A stretch of 53,257 bases of DNA from Cytospora piceicola (Eukaryota > Ascomycota > Sordariomycetes > Diaporthales > Cytosporaceae). Location of the stretch: NCBI GenBank assembly GCA_023375675.1, contig JALQBC010000087.1, positions 1 to 53,257 of the forward strand, given 5' to 3'. A model generated the notes under the pieces. The model was not told where the DNA came from. It searched no databases and saw only the letters and a program-made list of their open reading frames with translations. Position 1 is the stretch's first letter. Every line of letters starts with the position of its first letter. Below are positions 13,201 to 24,157 of the stretch, piece by piece. The position numbers and the translations under genes were made by a program.

Positions 13201-14404
13201 AAGTATGGCTGCGGGTTTGAACAAGGTGCCACAATTGGACTCATCCCCACAAGGCAAGAAAAGCAACATTCTACCTTTGATCAACTCCCTACGACTCATC
13301 TGCGATCACAAGCAGCTTGTGCCTGAGTCTATCAAGACGATTATCAAAGAAAGCTCTGTCGGTTCTTTTGATTTCGAAGTACAGCAGATCCAATACAACA
13401 CATGTTCCGTCTGCGGAGGGGAGATTGACGGTACCAACGCTGTGGCAAAGGCAAAGAATCACCTATGTGCCAATTGTGCAACTTCAGAGGAAGGACCATC
13501 AAAAGCAAAGCTACAAGTTGATCTGGCGCACAGAGAGGACATATCGGCCTTCCAATCAGCTAACTTGAAAAGATCCAGTTCGGCCGAAGTTGTCCATCAA
13601 CCCTCAGCTAAGGTATTTGCTTTGTTGAAGAACCTACACCGGGTATCATCAACCAACGGTGCTAGCTGCAAGCAAAAAAAAAGGTAATCCCAACGCTCCC
13701 ACTAATTGTTGTAAGAACGGACGCATGGCTGACCTTTTGCAGTATTGTGTTCAGTTACTGGGTCAAGATGCTTGATCTGGTCGAGCATGCCATTCATGGG
13801 GAGGGCATTGGCTTCCAACGAATTGACGGACAGACCAGCCTCGAAGGGCGTCGAAAAGCTGTACTTCATTTCAATAACAGTCCCGACTGCACAGTGATGC
13901 TGGCTAGTATCGGCAGTGCCGCAGAAGGGTACACACATTTATCTGTAATGGTTCATCGCACACTTTCTAACTAACGGTGCCTTGTTACAGGGTAGACCTT
14001 ACAGCGGCCAGCCTCGTGCATCTGATGGAGCCCCATTGGAACCCGATGGTGGAGGCACAGGCCGTTGATCGCGTTTATCGCATAGGGCAGACACAAGAGG
14101 TTACAGTTATCCGATATATCGTCCCCGGTTCTGTGGAAACAGTCAGTAACTCTTACGCTCCTTATCCAATACCCAGTCAATAATGGCTTACGATGCTACG
14201 CAGTATGTCCAAGCGGTGCAACAGGCGAAGATACAAATCATTAATCAGACGATGAATATGAACGGGATGACGGAAGCCGACCTGGAAATGAAAATGAAGA
14301 AGGTAAGACTAGATTGTTACCACCGCTTAATGAACAACCCCTTTATTAACCAGATTGTAGAGGTTAGCAGACATATTGCAATAAGGACAAATGTGTGTTG
14401 CTAA
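10292..14404 (+). CDS. SNF2-family DNA-dependent ATPase (HLTF/Rad5/Rad16-like)
   Basis: Twelve exons can be read by hand: 10292-10666, 10715-11269, 11323-12110, 12174-12243, 12296-12425, 12483-12513, 12578-12765, 12822-13683, 13743-13928, 13991-14141, 14204-14302 and 14354-14404. From 11323 on, every junction keeps phase, giving 851 residues, and about 1140-1160 in total. Helicase motifs are present in order: DMGLGKT (12296), LDEAHH (split by the intron at 12766), LTGTPIHN (about 12894), VFSYW (13751), GVDLTAAS and QAVDRVYRIGQ. A CxxC...CxxC pair at about 13402-13480 occupies the place of the RING inserted in Rad5/HLTF proteins. The family translocates on DNA and acts in post-replication repair or chromatin remodelling in the nucleus. 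The N terminus is family-poor and contains a 29-residue tandem repeat. The first intron is uncertain: the frame from ATG 10292 meets TAA at 10670. This could be removed by a 48-base intron (10667-10714) or by a 111-base one (10599-10709, better donor GTGAGC and acceptor CACAAG), or it could be a true nonsense change. Confidence 0.85.
10764..11111 (+). repeat. 87-bp in-frame tandem repeat, four copies
   Basis: Units start at 10764, 10851, 10938 and 11025, exactly 87 bases apart, and encode a 29-residue repeat with the core YGDQFGTLTGG. The first three units differ by only a few bases; the fourth drifts in its second half. A more degenerate protein-level copy (VGYGDLLATVTGG) lies just upstream at 10562-10645. 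Because 87 is divisible by three, copy-number change would keep the frame. Confidence 0.93.
12766..12821 (+). other. GC-AG intron inside the Walker B (DEAH) motif codon
   Basis: The exon ends in ...TTGGATGAAG and the intron begins with GCAAGC. It ends in TTTTGCAG, and the next exon continues CTCACCAC. Joining gives LDEAHH in the correct phase, so the donor is GC rather than GT. GC-AG introns are a known minor class in fungi. If the donor were not used, the helicase would end shortly after, at the TAG at 12788. Confidence 0.85.
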
Positions 14405-14933
14405 ATGTTTTCGTTTACATCGCGTCTGGTTACTTCAGGTATATAGTTGCAGAATAGTTTCGTAATATAAACCTGAAATTCCTCGAGTGAGAGGCGGAGT
14501 ATCATAGGTATCACTATTGAAGCCGGATGTAAAAGGCTTGAGATTACATGATATATGGAGGATAACGAGAGCTTAGATAAGTCGATCATCTTAAAGACTA
14601 GGCTTGTAATGTAATATTATCAATTCTGATGTGGTGGCCAATAGGGGGCCACCGTTTAGGTGGGCTCCTCGGTCCCACTTTTCTGTAAATATATCTATCG
14701 GGCGTTTAGGCCCTTCCGTAGAAAATAAGAAGACACACACGAACACAACTACCACTCGTACCTAAACGGCTACTACATCTGATATATATATACATATGAT
14801 ATTTTGCATTATAGGTTTCAGGTCTAATGAGTAGCGGCAGGTATACAGACAGCTTCTATAAAGCCAGGTAGATCCAGCGTGTAAGATAACAATATTATAT
14901 TTTGCTTGATGATCATAAAGAATTCAAACTCAG
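14405..14933. other. Convergent intergenic region
   Basis: It lies between the 3' ends of the SNF2-like and CorA-like genes. The stretch is moderately AT-rich, with TATATATATACATATGATA at about 14784-14802. It presumably holds both polyadenylation regions. I see no gene. Confidence 0.6.
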
Positions 14934-16963
14934 TTACATCGATGAGCCAACTCCTATATCCCTACTTTGCTGAGGTCTGTGATTGGCGTTCTTGTTTGAC
15001 TTCCTCTGTTCCCTGAAGTTCCACCACCAAGACCAGCCAACAGTGCCAGCGGCGAGCACAACCGCCGCAACGGTCGCGACCCATACCTCGCTGCGGATTC
15101 GCAGTTTCGAGCCCTGGCTTTCTGCCGCGTCGACTGCCGTTCCATACCAAACAAGCGTACTGCTGAAAAATGACTGATTATATTAATACGGAAGTTAGTT
15201 GAGGGGTACCAAGAACAAGCTTTTAACCAGCTAGCAGATATTACGACCCGCCTAACACAGAGATGTCTGAGAGGGTACAGTATAACGAGAGTTGGCTAGG
15301 ATACACACCATGACGAGATTCGCCGGGAGATAAAACATGGCAATAACTGTCGCGATACGCATGGTTTTCGAGTCCTTATAGGTTAGGTCGGCCAGAACCG
15401 CCATATCTCTATTCTCGACCGCATCAGCCTGCACGAGGTGCGTGAGCTTCAAGCTGGTGTCGTGCTGTAGCTCTTGGCCGTGGAATGTGAGGATATTACC
15501 GTACTGTATAGCGGCAAAATTAGAATAGTCATGCCTCAAGGAAATACATCAAGAATACCAATTAGGCGCCTGGGGACTTACCATGATCTTCAAGTCGTCT
15601 GATATCCGAAGGAGCTTGTGCGATGTTCCGATATAAGTGTCGATCTCCCGAGATAGACTAGTTAAGTCCCGGTGAAAGTCGTCATGTTCTGCTGGAAGGA
15701 GGCCTCGCCAATGTGCTATAGAGTTTCCATGTTCGCGGATGATCTTCAACGTGTCTCTCGTATTGGTAAGGATGTTTTGTGCATGACGAAGTTTCCCCCT
15801 GAGGTTGTGGAGGTGCTGCTCATGAGAGAAATTGATTTTTAAGTTTTCATACGAATTCGGTATTGCAATCTGTTGGTTCTTCGGACAGCAGCGGCAAGGG
15901 TGTTCATTAGACTTAAATGACCTAGCGATGATAGCATCTGACCTTGGTGGCACGGAGTCTACTTACCAGAGTATTGAATCTCTGCGCGAAGGAGTCAAGA
16001 TATTGTCTCCAATTCGAAAGAGCTCCGCTTAAATATCGAAAGTGTAAAGACATTGCATGCTTTTCTGATCTCACGTTTGCGTCAAAATCTTTAGGGGCCT
16101 GAATGACGACCCAATTCGACTTCATAGAAACTGGCGAGAAGCTGTGGTGAAGAGCCGACTGGCGACATGACCACGGATCTTCCAGGTCCCGGCCATGCCG
16201 TTCAAAGTATCGAATGTTGTAGCATAGGCCTGTATACATCAAAGTATCAGTGTATTGGCAACTGAAGGGATACCGTAATAAGGAAGACTTACACCAAGAT
16301 GCGCCCATCTCCGCCTCGTTGCTCAAGCTGGAAATTGGGGAATCGTTATGTGGTGATAATGTGCTGTAACATGACATGAAGTCTTCATCCTTCGACGAGA
16401 ACTTCCTGCCCATTCCAACCACAAAGTGCAAGAAGTATGGGGTGATTCCGGAAAGCTGGCATACCGCAGAGAAACATTCGACGGTGATATCTATCCTGCT
16501 CCACGAATTATACCGGTTGAGAATTCTAGGAGCGACATCGTCAACCATTAACCAGCCCGATTCAGCTGCAGCGAACACATTCTTACAATAACGTCGACTG
16601 TCCTTCTCCAAGAGCAGTCCGTAACTCTCCAGGAGTTGTAGCCCATTGAATCTGATCTCTCCCGGCTATGGCCACACCGACCCTGCCCTCGGTTGCAACA
16701 AGCAGGTCCGGGAGTCTGGATTCGAAGTCTTTCCACAGATATCCAAGGCCATATTCATAGGCTGCTAGGCATAAGCGATCTAGGCAGGCTGTGTTACGAG
16801 GCATGGTCCCTTGGCTAGACGTCCCGGTCGTGGAAATATGCACCGAGAACATTGCTTGGTATGGTTGATGGAGACTTGGTACTCTGCCGACTTCTGACTT
16901 GTATATTATCAGGGAGGGTTTAAGTGCGAGCCTCGAAGATAGATGACCTATGTATTGGTACAT
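14934..16963 (-). CDS. CorA-like transporter-domain protein with two C-terminal membrane segments
   Basis: Exons on the minus strand: 16665-16293, 16229-15967, 15869-15582, 15503-15309 and 15173-14934, all joining in phase (452 residues). Introns have GTAAGT or GTGTGT donors. The protein reads through a YFERHGRDLEDPWSCRQ block typical of fungal CorA-like proteins, then a helical region, a QADAVENRDMAVLADLTYKD stretch, and two hydrophobic segments (about IATVIAMFYLPANLVM... and VWVATVAAVVLAAGTVGW) before a basic tail. CorA relatives are Mg2+ channels; in filamentous fungi this branch is expanded and its role is mostly unknown. The 5' end is unresolved: the 16665 exon opens just after a CATAG acceptor, but the upstream open frame (ATG at 16963) has no convincing phase-compatible donor. 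Either a small first exon is elsewhere or the 5' end is damaged. A YGT sequence stands near where CorA carries its GMN loop. Confidence 0.75.
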
Positions 16964-17976
16964 ATATCTCAGCCAAGGAGTGTGGGGTACGATCTACTTC
17001 TGACATTGTTGTACTGTACGAAAAACTTGCATTTTGGCCCCCGGAATTAACCTGCAGCTTCGGCCTTGAAAGTACCTAAGTATGTACGCGTAAGGTGGCT
17101 TCCGGCTCAATCATCGGTCCTCGGCGCCCGCCCGCCCAAGCACTTAGGTAGTTTTCCCCCGTTCCTTATCATCTTCAGTCAATCATTTGTTTCGTGACAC
17201 AGTGTTCATCTCTGCCTAGATAAAACGTTGATAATGGTTCTCGTCACAAAGCCAGGGGACTACCCATGTATCCAAGATCTTACCTCTGTAAGCTGTCTGG
17301 AGGCCTCTACCGATATCGTATCGCCGGAAATCTGAGAGATGCATTAGCTGGCGATCACTACTTGGGCGGCACTCTGCCGCGCAGCAGCAATTACCCACCT
17401 CCACGCTATAGCTCTGCCCAAAGAGGGCCTGCAGCAGCCCATTCAGCTTGGCCCGGTCTACATAGCGGGCTTCCAGGTAGGTAGTGACCATCTTGTTTCT
17501 TTCCTCTTCTGTTCCTTTCTAGTAATAAGCAGATTGCTAAGGCGTATAATGTTCGGTTCGGGGAGCCGGACAAATGGAGAGTGGCCAGTTTTCGATCGTT
17601 GCGAGTCTTTATACGCACGCGACCATTGCCGCCATCTATTGTAAGAGCACAAGGGCGTTATTCTCGGGAAGTTTTCTCTAGAAGTGCCTAGGCAGTGCTG
17701 GGGCAATGCAGGGGCAGTGCTTAGTCGCAGTAGTGCGCTGGCAGTGCTTGGCCGCATTGCATGGTGACCACAGAAACGTGCGTAGTCTTGCGGCTGTGAA
17801 CTGTTACGCTTGACCGGGGCCAAAATATCCCAGAAGGACTGATGCCTGGTGATTGATTAGTGATCGATGAACCCAGACAATCTGTCCACTTACTCTTCCC
17901 AAAGCACGTCACCCGACTGCTGTGTATTCCAAGTTGTTTCTGCGTTCTTGTTTCCACCGCCAGGGTCAGAAGCAAC
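16964..17976. other. Intergenic region between divergent CorA-like and kinase-NLR genes
   Basis: This is normal-composition DNA between two divergently oriented genes. It contains overlapping small frames on both strands that look like shadows, a GC-rich patch (CGGCGCCCGCCCGCCC near 17119) and the repeated GGCAGTGC box cluster at 17681-17760. It probably carries both promoters. Confidence 0.6.
17681..17760 (+). promoter_or_regulatory. Cluster of GGCAGTGC boxes upstream of the kinase-NLR gene
   Basis: Three exact GGCAGTGC boxes (17691, 17713, 17739; the last begins within CTGGCAGTGC) are mixed with variants GGCAATGC, GCAGTAGTGC, GCATTGC and GAAGTGCC within 80 bases. They lie about 220-300 bases before the ATG at 17977. 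Close spacing and repetition suggest a binding-site cluster or a minisatellite. No factor is known to me. Confidence 0.45.
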
Positions 17977-20900
17977 ATGGCACCCAACGTACAAGGCGTG
18001 TCGACATGAGTTGACGCTCTTCGGGAGCAGATTGAAGATGGCCTGGTGACATCCATCTCTCAGCACCGTTTCCTGCCTGCCGACAAACTTGATGAAATAT
18101 TCACTCTACCCGCTATTAAGTGCGCCGTCCAAGAGTTGACTTGCGGTCCGGGTGATCGCATTGAGTTGGTGCACACGATACACGATAACGGCAAGAGGGT
18201 GTTTGCTATGCTCGTTTATAATGGCTGGGAGCATCACATCATAGACTTCCGCAAACATGGCGTCCTCGACAGCCAACTCCCGCTGAGTAAAGAGAATGCC
18301 GAGGAGATCACAGGCCGCGCGATCGGCCACCGACTTGCATTAGAGGTCCAATGGATGTTCTTGCCCTACGTCTTCCCCGAGCGTATGTGGGAGTGTCAGC
18401 TTCAGATTGACAAGCGAGTGATCCTTCCCTTTGTCAGCACTGAGCAGATCGGCACTGGGGCCTACAGCGATGTGGAGAATATCTGTATATCATCATGCCA
18501 ACAAAACTTTACGGACAAACGAGTAAGTGCCTCAAGTCATTTTAGTGAGCTAGTTGCTATCGGGCACAGGTTGTCCTGATATAAAACTTTCTAGGCGAAA
18601 AAGGTGCACGTAGTCCGGAAGCGACTCAAGGTCAGGGGCCGGACGGATGAGTTCAACAGAGAAGACAAGTGTTTACGACTCCTGAACCAACTTAAACACC
18701 CCAATATAATTCCTCTTTGGGGCTCTTACACTTACCAAGAAGAGCACAACTTCCTTTTTCCGTATATCGATATGGATCTCGGCAAATTCCTGATGGCAAA
18801 AACCCGCCACGAAGACTTCCGATGGGACTTCACCTTCTACTCGGCACTCACAGGACTTGCGTCGGCACTTTCCAAGACACACCGCCTTCATCTCAAGGAG
18901 GACGAGCATGGTGTTGACTTCGAGGCTATCGGCTACCATCATGACCTCCGGCCACCTAATGTCTTGGTGAGCCACGATACCTTCATTCTAGCCGACTTCG
19001 GACTGGGCAGCTTGAAGGACTCAATGGCTCTATCGCATACGCCGTACAAGCCCATCAGTGGGGATTACATTGCACCAGAGTGTACCGATATGGAAGAGAA
19101 CCCACAGACTGTCAACCGAGGCATCGATGTTTGGGCTTTCGGCTGTCTTATTGCCGAAACTGTCACCTATATACTGAGAGGAGTAGAAGGCGTCCAAGGT
19201 TTCCGCAAAAAGCGACTCACAACGGGACGTTTTCCTCGAATGAAAGATGCCGGTTTCTACCAGCCTCATGGTGAGGTTAAGCAAGAAGTACTGGACTGGA
19301 TGGAAGCGCTAAAGCCTGAAGACCCCCAACAGGACTTGGTATACCCGCTTATTGAGTTATCTTTAGACGCTCTTCAGACGGACCCTCGAAGTCGGCCTAA
19401 CATGGATGAGGTGTACCAGCGTCTGGCAGTTCAGAGTTTGCTAAAACACTTTCACTCTGTTCAAACCATGTTTATTCAAATTTGCGTTGCTGGAGGCCAA
19501 CCTGCGGCTCCCAAGCACCACTTGGAGAGTCTTCGGTCCGCGCAGGAGCGTCTCGAGATCTGGGGCCAAACTCTAGGTCTGCGAGGAAGTGATATTCCCA
19601 GCGACGTTTACGAGTCATCAGAAAGCTATGTCAAAGTTTTGAGGAGCTTGTTTCATATCCTACTGGAAGAACCAGAAAGGCGGACCTGTGGACAATCATC
19701 GGCCCTACGCTCCCTACAAGACCAGACACATCAAAGGATCAAAGAGCTCTGGGACTTGCTGCCAAAGCGTCTTATCCCATCTCTTGATAATGATCGGTAT
19801 GAGAAGGCTTCTGGAAGTGGCCATCTTGAACAGAGGCTGGATCCATCTGGCACAGTTCAGGGTGACATGCCACGAGCAAACATTCCCGCTCCTACCGATG
19901 CCCTCCTGGCCGAACTCGAGAGAGCAGCACTGTCCTTCAAAGACGGACTGCCCATATCTGTGCCTTTGGAGGATGTTCTCAAGGCAACGTCTATTGAAGA
20001 TGTATACGACGTTACAGACAACATACAGGCCGACCAGGAGCTTCGCAACCTATGTAAAATCCAGCCGTATTTGGAGCATCTCAAGGACTACGCTGACGTA
20101 GTTAACGATATCATTGGTGGATGTAGTCACGTCCTTGAGTTGCTCTGGGGCCCAGTGGCACTTCTTTTGCAATGGTCGAGCACTTTCGACAAGGCCTACG
20201 ACTCCATCATCAACGCCGCAGCCGAAATAGGGAAAGCACTGCCTGATTTCCGAGCCTCAGGGGCAATCTTCAGCCAGAATACCGAGAGAAAAGAGGTTCT
20301 TGTTCTATTCTTTAAGGATATCCTCCAATTTTATCGTGTAACTTTGGAGCCTTTCACTCATCCCGGTAATTAACCTCGCCCCTTCGTCATACCTCAATAC
20401 AGACTAGTTATGCTAACTATCCCCGCAGGCTGGTTGCATATATTCGATCGCGTATGGCCAATGCATTCTTCCGTTGTATCGGAAGTTGCAAGCCACATAG
20501 AGCGCCTCGCTCGACTGATGAGAACAGACATACGCCTAGAGCACATTCAACAAGAATATGAGTTTCGGAAAGATGCACTAGAGGGGTTCAAGAAGCAAGC
20601 AAAGGAGAATCGGCAGCAAGAGTTCTACCGCATTAAGACATCTCTCAATTTGCGCGGTTACAATGAAGCCCTAAATCGCATTCACGGCCTTCGCTGTCGG
20701 GAGGCTGGAGCGTGGCTATTCAGTAACGAGACGTACACTAAATGGTTCGATGGATTTCCAGGAGAATCACGAATCCTGTGGCTGAAAGGTATCCCAGGGG
20801 CAGGTAAGAAGACATTTCCGTTGTTCCCCATATCAGCTCTGTTCCCAGACCTATGGACAGGCGCCTCGAAGGGTCCACTTCCGGTAGTCCAGATCTGACG

Positions 20901-23865
20901 TACAGATCGTTTGTACGTAGGCAAAACCGTCCTCACTTGCACCGTTGTCGACCATCTCAAAAGCATCAAGATGGTAGCAGGCTTTGCATTTCTGACATAC
21001 GAAGACGAAAAGACTTCAGCTCTGTCAATAATGCAGTCCCTCACCTTTCAGCTGGCCGGAAGCAACGAAGAGCTTATAGGGGCTGTCTGCGAATCCATGA
21101 CCGATCTCTGTGATCTAATAGCCCTCACAAACCTCCTGTCCTCCCTTCTCTGCCACATTGGCCTAGTCTACCTCGTTATTGACGGTCTCGATGAGATCAA
21201 TGCAGCAGAGCGAGGCAGACTTACCACAGAACTTCTAAGGCTGGCTAACGAATGCAAAGACCTGAAAATCATTCTCAGTAGCCGACCGGAAGCTGATCTC
21301 GTGCAGGCCTTGGATAACGAAGTAATCACCATCCAGATTCACGAACATAACGAAAGTAGCATCAAAGGCTACGTCAGTCAACGCAGTCAGGATATCTTCA
21401 ATAGTCGCACCGTCCTCCCACGGGCACAAGTCGAGATGAGGAAGCTTTTAGCGCCGGTAGCAAGTAGCGCCAAAGGCATGTTCCTCTACGCTCGGCTTAT
21501 TATGGACATAGTCGCAACTATGCACGACTTATCAGAAATTCAGAATGAGTTATCTGTTCTCCCAGAGAACCTTGATGCTGCGTAAGAGCCGCAGGCCTGA
21601 ATTGATAGGACGCACCGCAGCTGACTGACTATTATACAGTTACCATCGTATCATCATACGCCTAGGCAAGCACGAAGTCAAGGGCGTAGCAGAGAAGGCT
21701 CGGAGACTCTTGGGATGGGTAGCGTGCACTCCCACCCCACTTACCGTCGAGGAGGCTCATCAAGCACTCGTTGTGCAGTCTCGCAACCGAGATCAGGTCT
21801 TCAATATGGTGGCGAAGCTCGATGTTGTAGACCTTCTTGGCCCAATTGTCGAGATTGTCGGCGGTTACATACGGTTTGTCCACTTCACAGCAAAGGAGTA
21901 AGTAATATATGCTGAAAGTCGTCGAAGTGTATCTGACTCTTTGCAGATACATCTCCAGCCCTCACCTCGGAGCGCAGCTCATTGATATCAACCAAGCCAC
22001 ACTAGACCTGGCTGTGCGATGTATCGACTACCTATGCCAGCGTCATCATGACTCCACGTTATCATCCGAGGAGTGTTCTCAGAAAGTCCTTACGGGTCAA
22101 TACAGCTTCCATAGCTTTTCAACGCGAGAATGGTTTGAGCTGTTATGCCAATATCTGCGCTCAACCAAGGGGGTGGATCCGGGCGGCCCGGCAGTCAATC
22201 TCGTCGAATCAATCCGGATGATGTGGGAATGCAGGAAGATACAAGGCTTGCAGACGACTTCTGATTTTTTGAGCAAGGATGAGAGTGGTTGGGAAAGCCA
22301 AACTGATAGCGAGGAAGAAGTAATTTTTAAGGGGCTTAAGGAAAAGCAACCTTTGCTCCATCAAGTGCTCTGCAGAGTCTTTCGCTTTCGCAATTTGTCT
22401 TTTCTTTCCACCGGGAAGTCAAATCAAGGTAATATTGAACCTTTCGAGCCTACAGAGCCCTTGGAAGTAAGATTCACTAACCTACGACTACTTCTGCCCA
22501 GATCCTCACAGAGATGAATATGATCCACTCTCAACATCGGACATGTCTCAACGCATCCGCCACGCCCTCGACATGGTGATCTGCAGTGTACCCAATACCT
22601 CGTCCAATTTCCACGGGAGCCCTGGGTGCCACGATCAGTGTGTTGAAATCCTCTATTACTACGGACCACGACCATTCAAATGCAGGTTCCTGCAGTGTGA
22701 GGAATGGCTGCATGGTTTCCCAACGCGCAACTCCAGAAACAGGCATGAGAGTTCTCATGACACCCCTTTGAGATGCCATGTTGCTGCCTGTCAGTTTGCA
22801 ATAGTCGGCTTTTTGTCTAAGAAAATGCGGGAGAAACATCTCCAGGATTGCCATCCAAGCGATCCGCTACAACCTGTTTTTAACACCCAGCATCTCACTC
22901 AGGACGAAGTGGAGCCACTTCTCTTTGACCTAGTCCGAGAGGACCGAGTCGAAGCTGTCAAGGGGGTTCTGTCTGCATTTCCATCCATCCTCAGCACCGG
23001 CAAAGTTCGACATAAGCTCCGACTACTCGCATCTTTTGCAGCTTCAAGTGCGATGCTTGAACTAACAGAGGAACCAACGGAGCATCAGCCGGCTATTAAA
23101 GACTCCCTAAAGCGCACATCAGATGTAGTTGATTACATCTCAGAATCAATTAAGGGCCGCAATAGGAGCACCATGGAATACTTCCTGAACACGAAGCGAC
23201 TATTCGAGTACTCCACATTCAGTCGATATCGAGGGCACTATAAAGACCTAGAAATTTTATGTCAACTTGTTTCGGGTGACTGGCCCGAGGGACTCGAAAT
23301 CTGGTGCAAGTGGTATCGGCATCAGTCCTTTACGAACCCACAAGTCACCACAATTTCCAACCAGCGGAGTCAGACCTTTGGAAGACACTTCTTCGGTTCT
23401 AAATATCTTATCAAGGCAGCTGAAACACAGTTGGCGGGGGATCAACAACTGGTCTATATTTGGAACAGTTCCGGAGTCTTATCTCATGTCAATAATCTAG
23501 TCCTTTGGGCTAGTATGACGCTAAGGGACGTAGCGGCGTCCAGTTGTTCGATTACCCTTGCAAAATACTTGCTTGAAACAGGCGCGGATATCAACTTTCG
23601 ACGAAATAAGCAGAAATGTACTCCACTACAGCACGCTGCACGAAAGACCACTATCAAAGGGGCTGAGATGATGCATTTTCTCCTCCTTAACGGCGCTGAC
23701 CCGGAAGCGGATCAAGAGGAGTACCGTCCCCACCCAGGCAAGAAGATTCGGGATGAGAAGGGCGCAAGAGAAATTTATCGATTTCTTAACAAGACTTGGG
23801 ACGAGCTTGTCGAAGAGACTAAGCACATACGGAATGATAAGGAGGTTAACAAAGCGTTAGTCTAA
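17977..23865 (+). CDS. Protein kinase-NACHT-C2H2-ankyrin fusion (NLR-like STAND protein)
   Basis: Seven exons: 17977-18522, 18595-20365, 20429-20803, 20921-21581, 21640-21897, 21947-22428 and 22502-23865. Their sum is 5457 nt, exactly 1819 codons. All introns have GT-AG ends and most have clear branch sites. Domains by residue: kinase with glycine loop IGTGAYSDV (about 158-166), putative ATP-binding Lys in VVRKRLK (191), catalytic Asp in HHDLRPPNVLV (299), DFG (316-318) and APE (343-345, in YIAPEC); helical linker with RLEIWGQTLGL (501 on); NACHT P-loop GIPGAGKT (893-900), Walker B YLVIDGLDEI (about 980-990) and LSSRPE; two C2H2-like fingers (about 1425-1480); and about two ankyrin units (1707-1770). 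STAND proteins are signal-activated switches that oligomerise, and in fungi they include non-self recognition and cell-death regulators. The kinase is the likely effector and the ankyrin end the likely sensor (inference). Codon 11 is TGA (18007-18009), so expression from this ATG is doubtful unless an alternative first exon exists. The family normally has more ankyrin units than seen here. Confidence 0.85.
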
Positions 23866-24157
23866 AACAATGAGGGAGACAACATTGCCTTGGTCCAGTA
23901 TAAACAAAACTACAAGTTATCTGAATGCCAAAGTACCTAGAATAGTTATAGAATATACGTTAGGGTGTATAGTATTGACGTTTTGATCAGGTATGTGTCT
24001 CTAAAAGAAATCTATCTAAAGGGCGCCTTATAGATAGATGCCAGAAGATAAGTGATGATTAGATTCAGAATCTCAGACGTTAGTTACTCGTTAAGATGAA
24101 CCTTGTAACCACTAAGATACCTATTCACCTTCCCGCCGGGCAGTATGTCCCTAAATC
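23866..24157. other. Convergent intergenic region
   Basis: About 290 bases lie between the stop codons of the kinase-NLR gene and the nuclease-like gene. It has short AT-rich runs and no frame of interest, and presumably contains both 3' ends. Confidence 0.6.
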
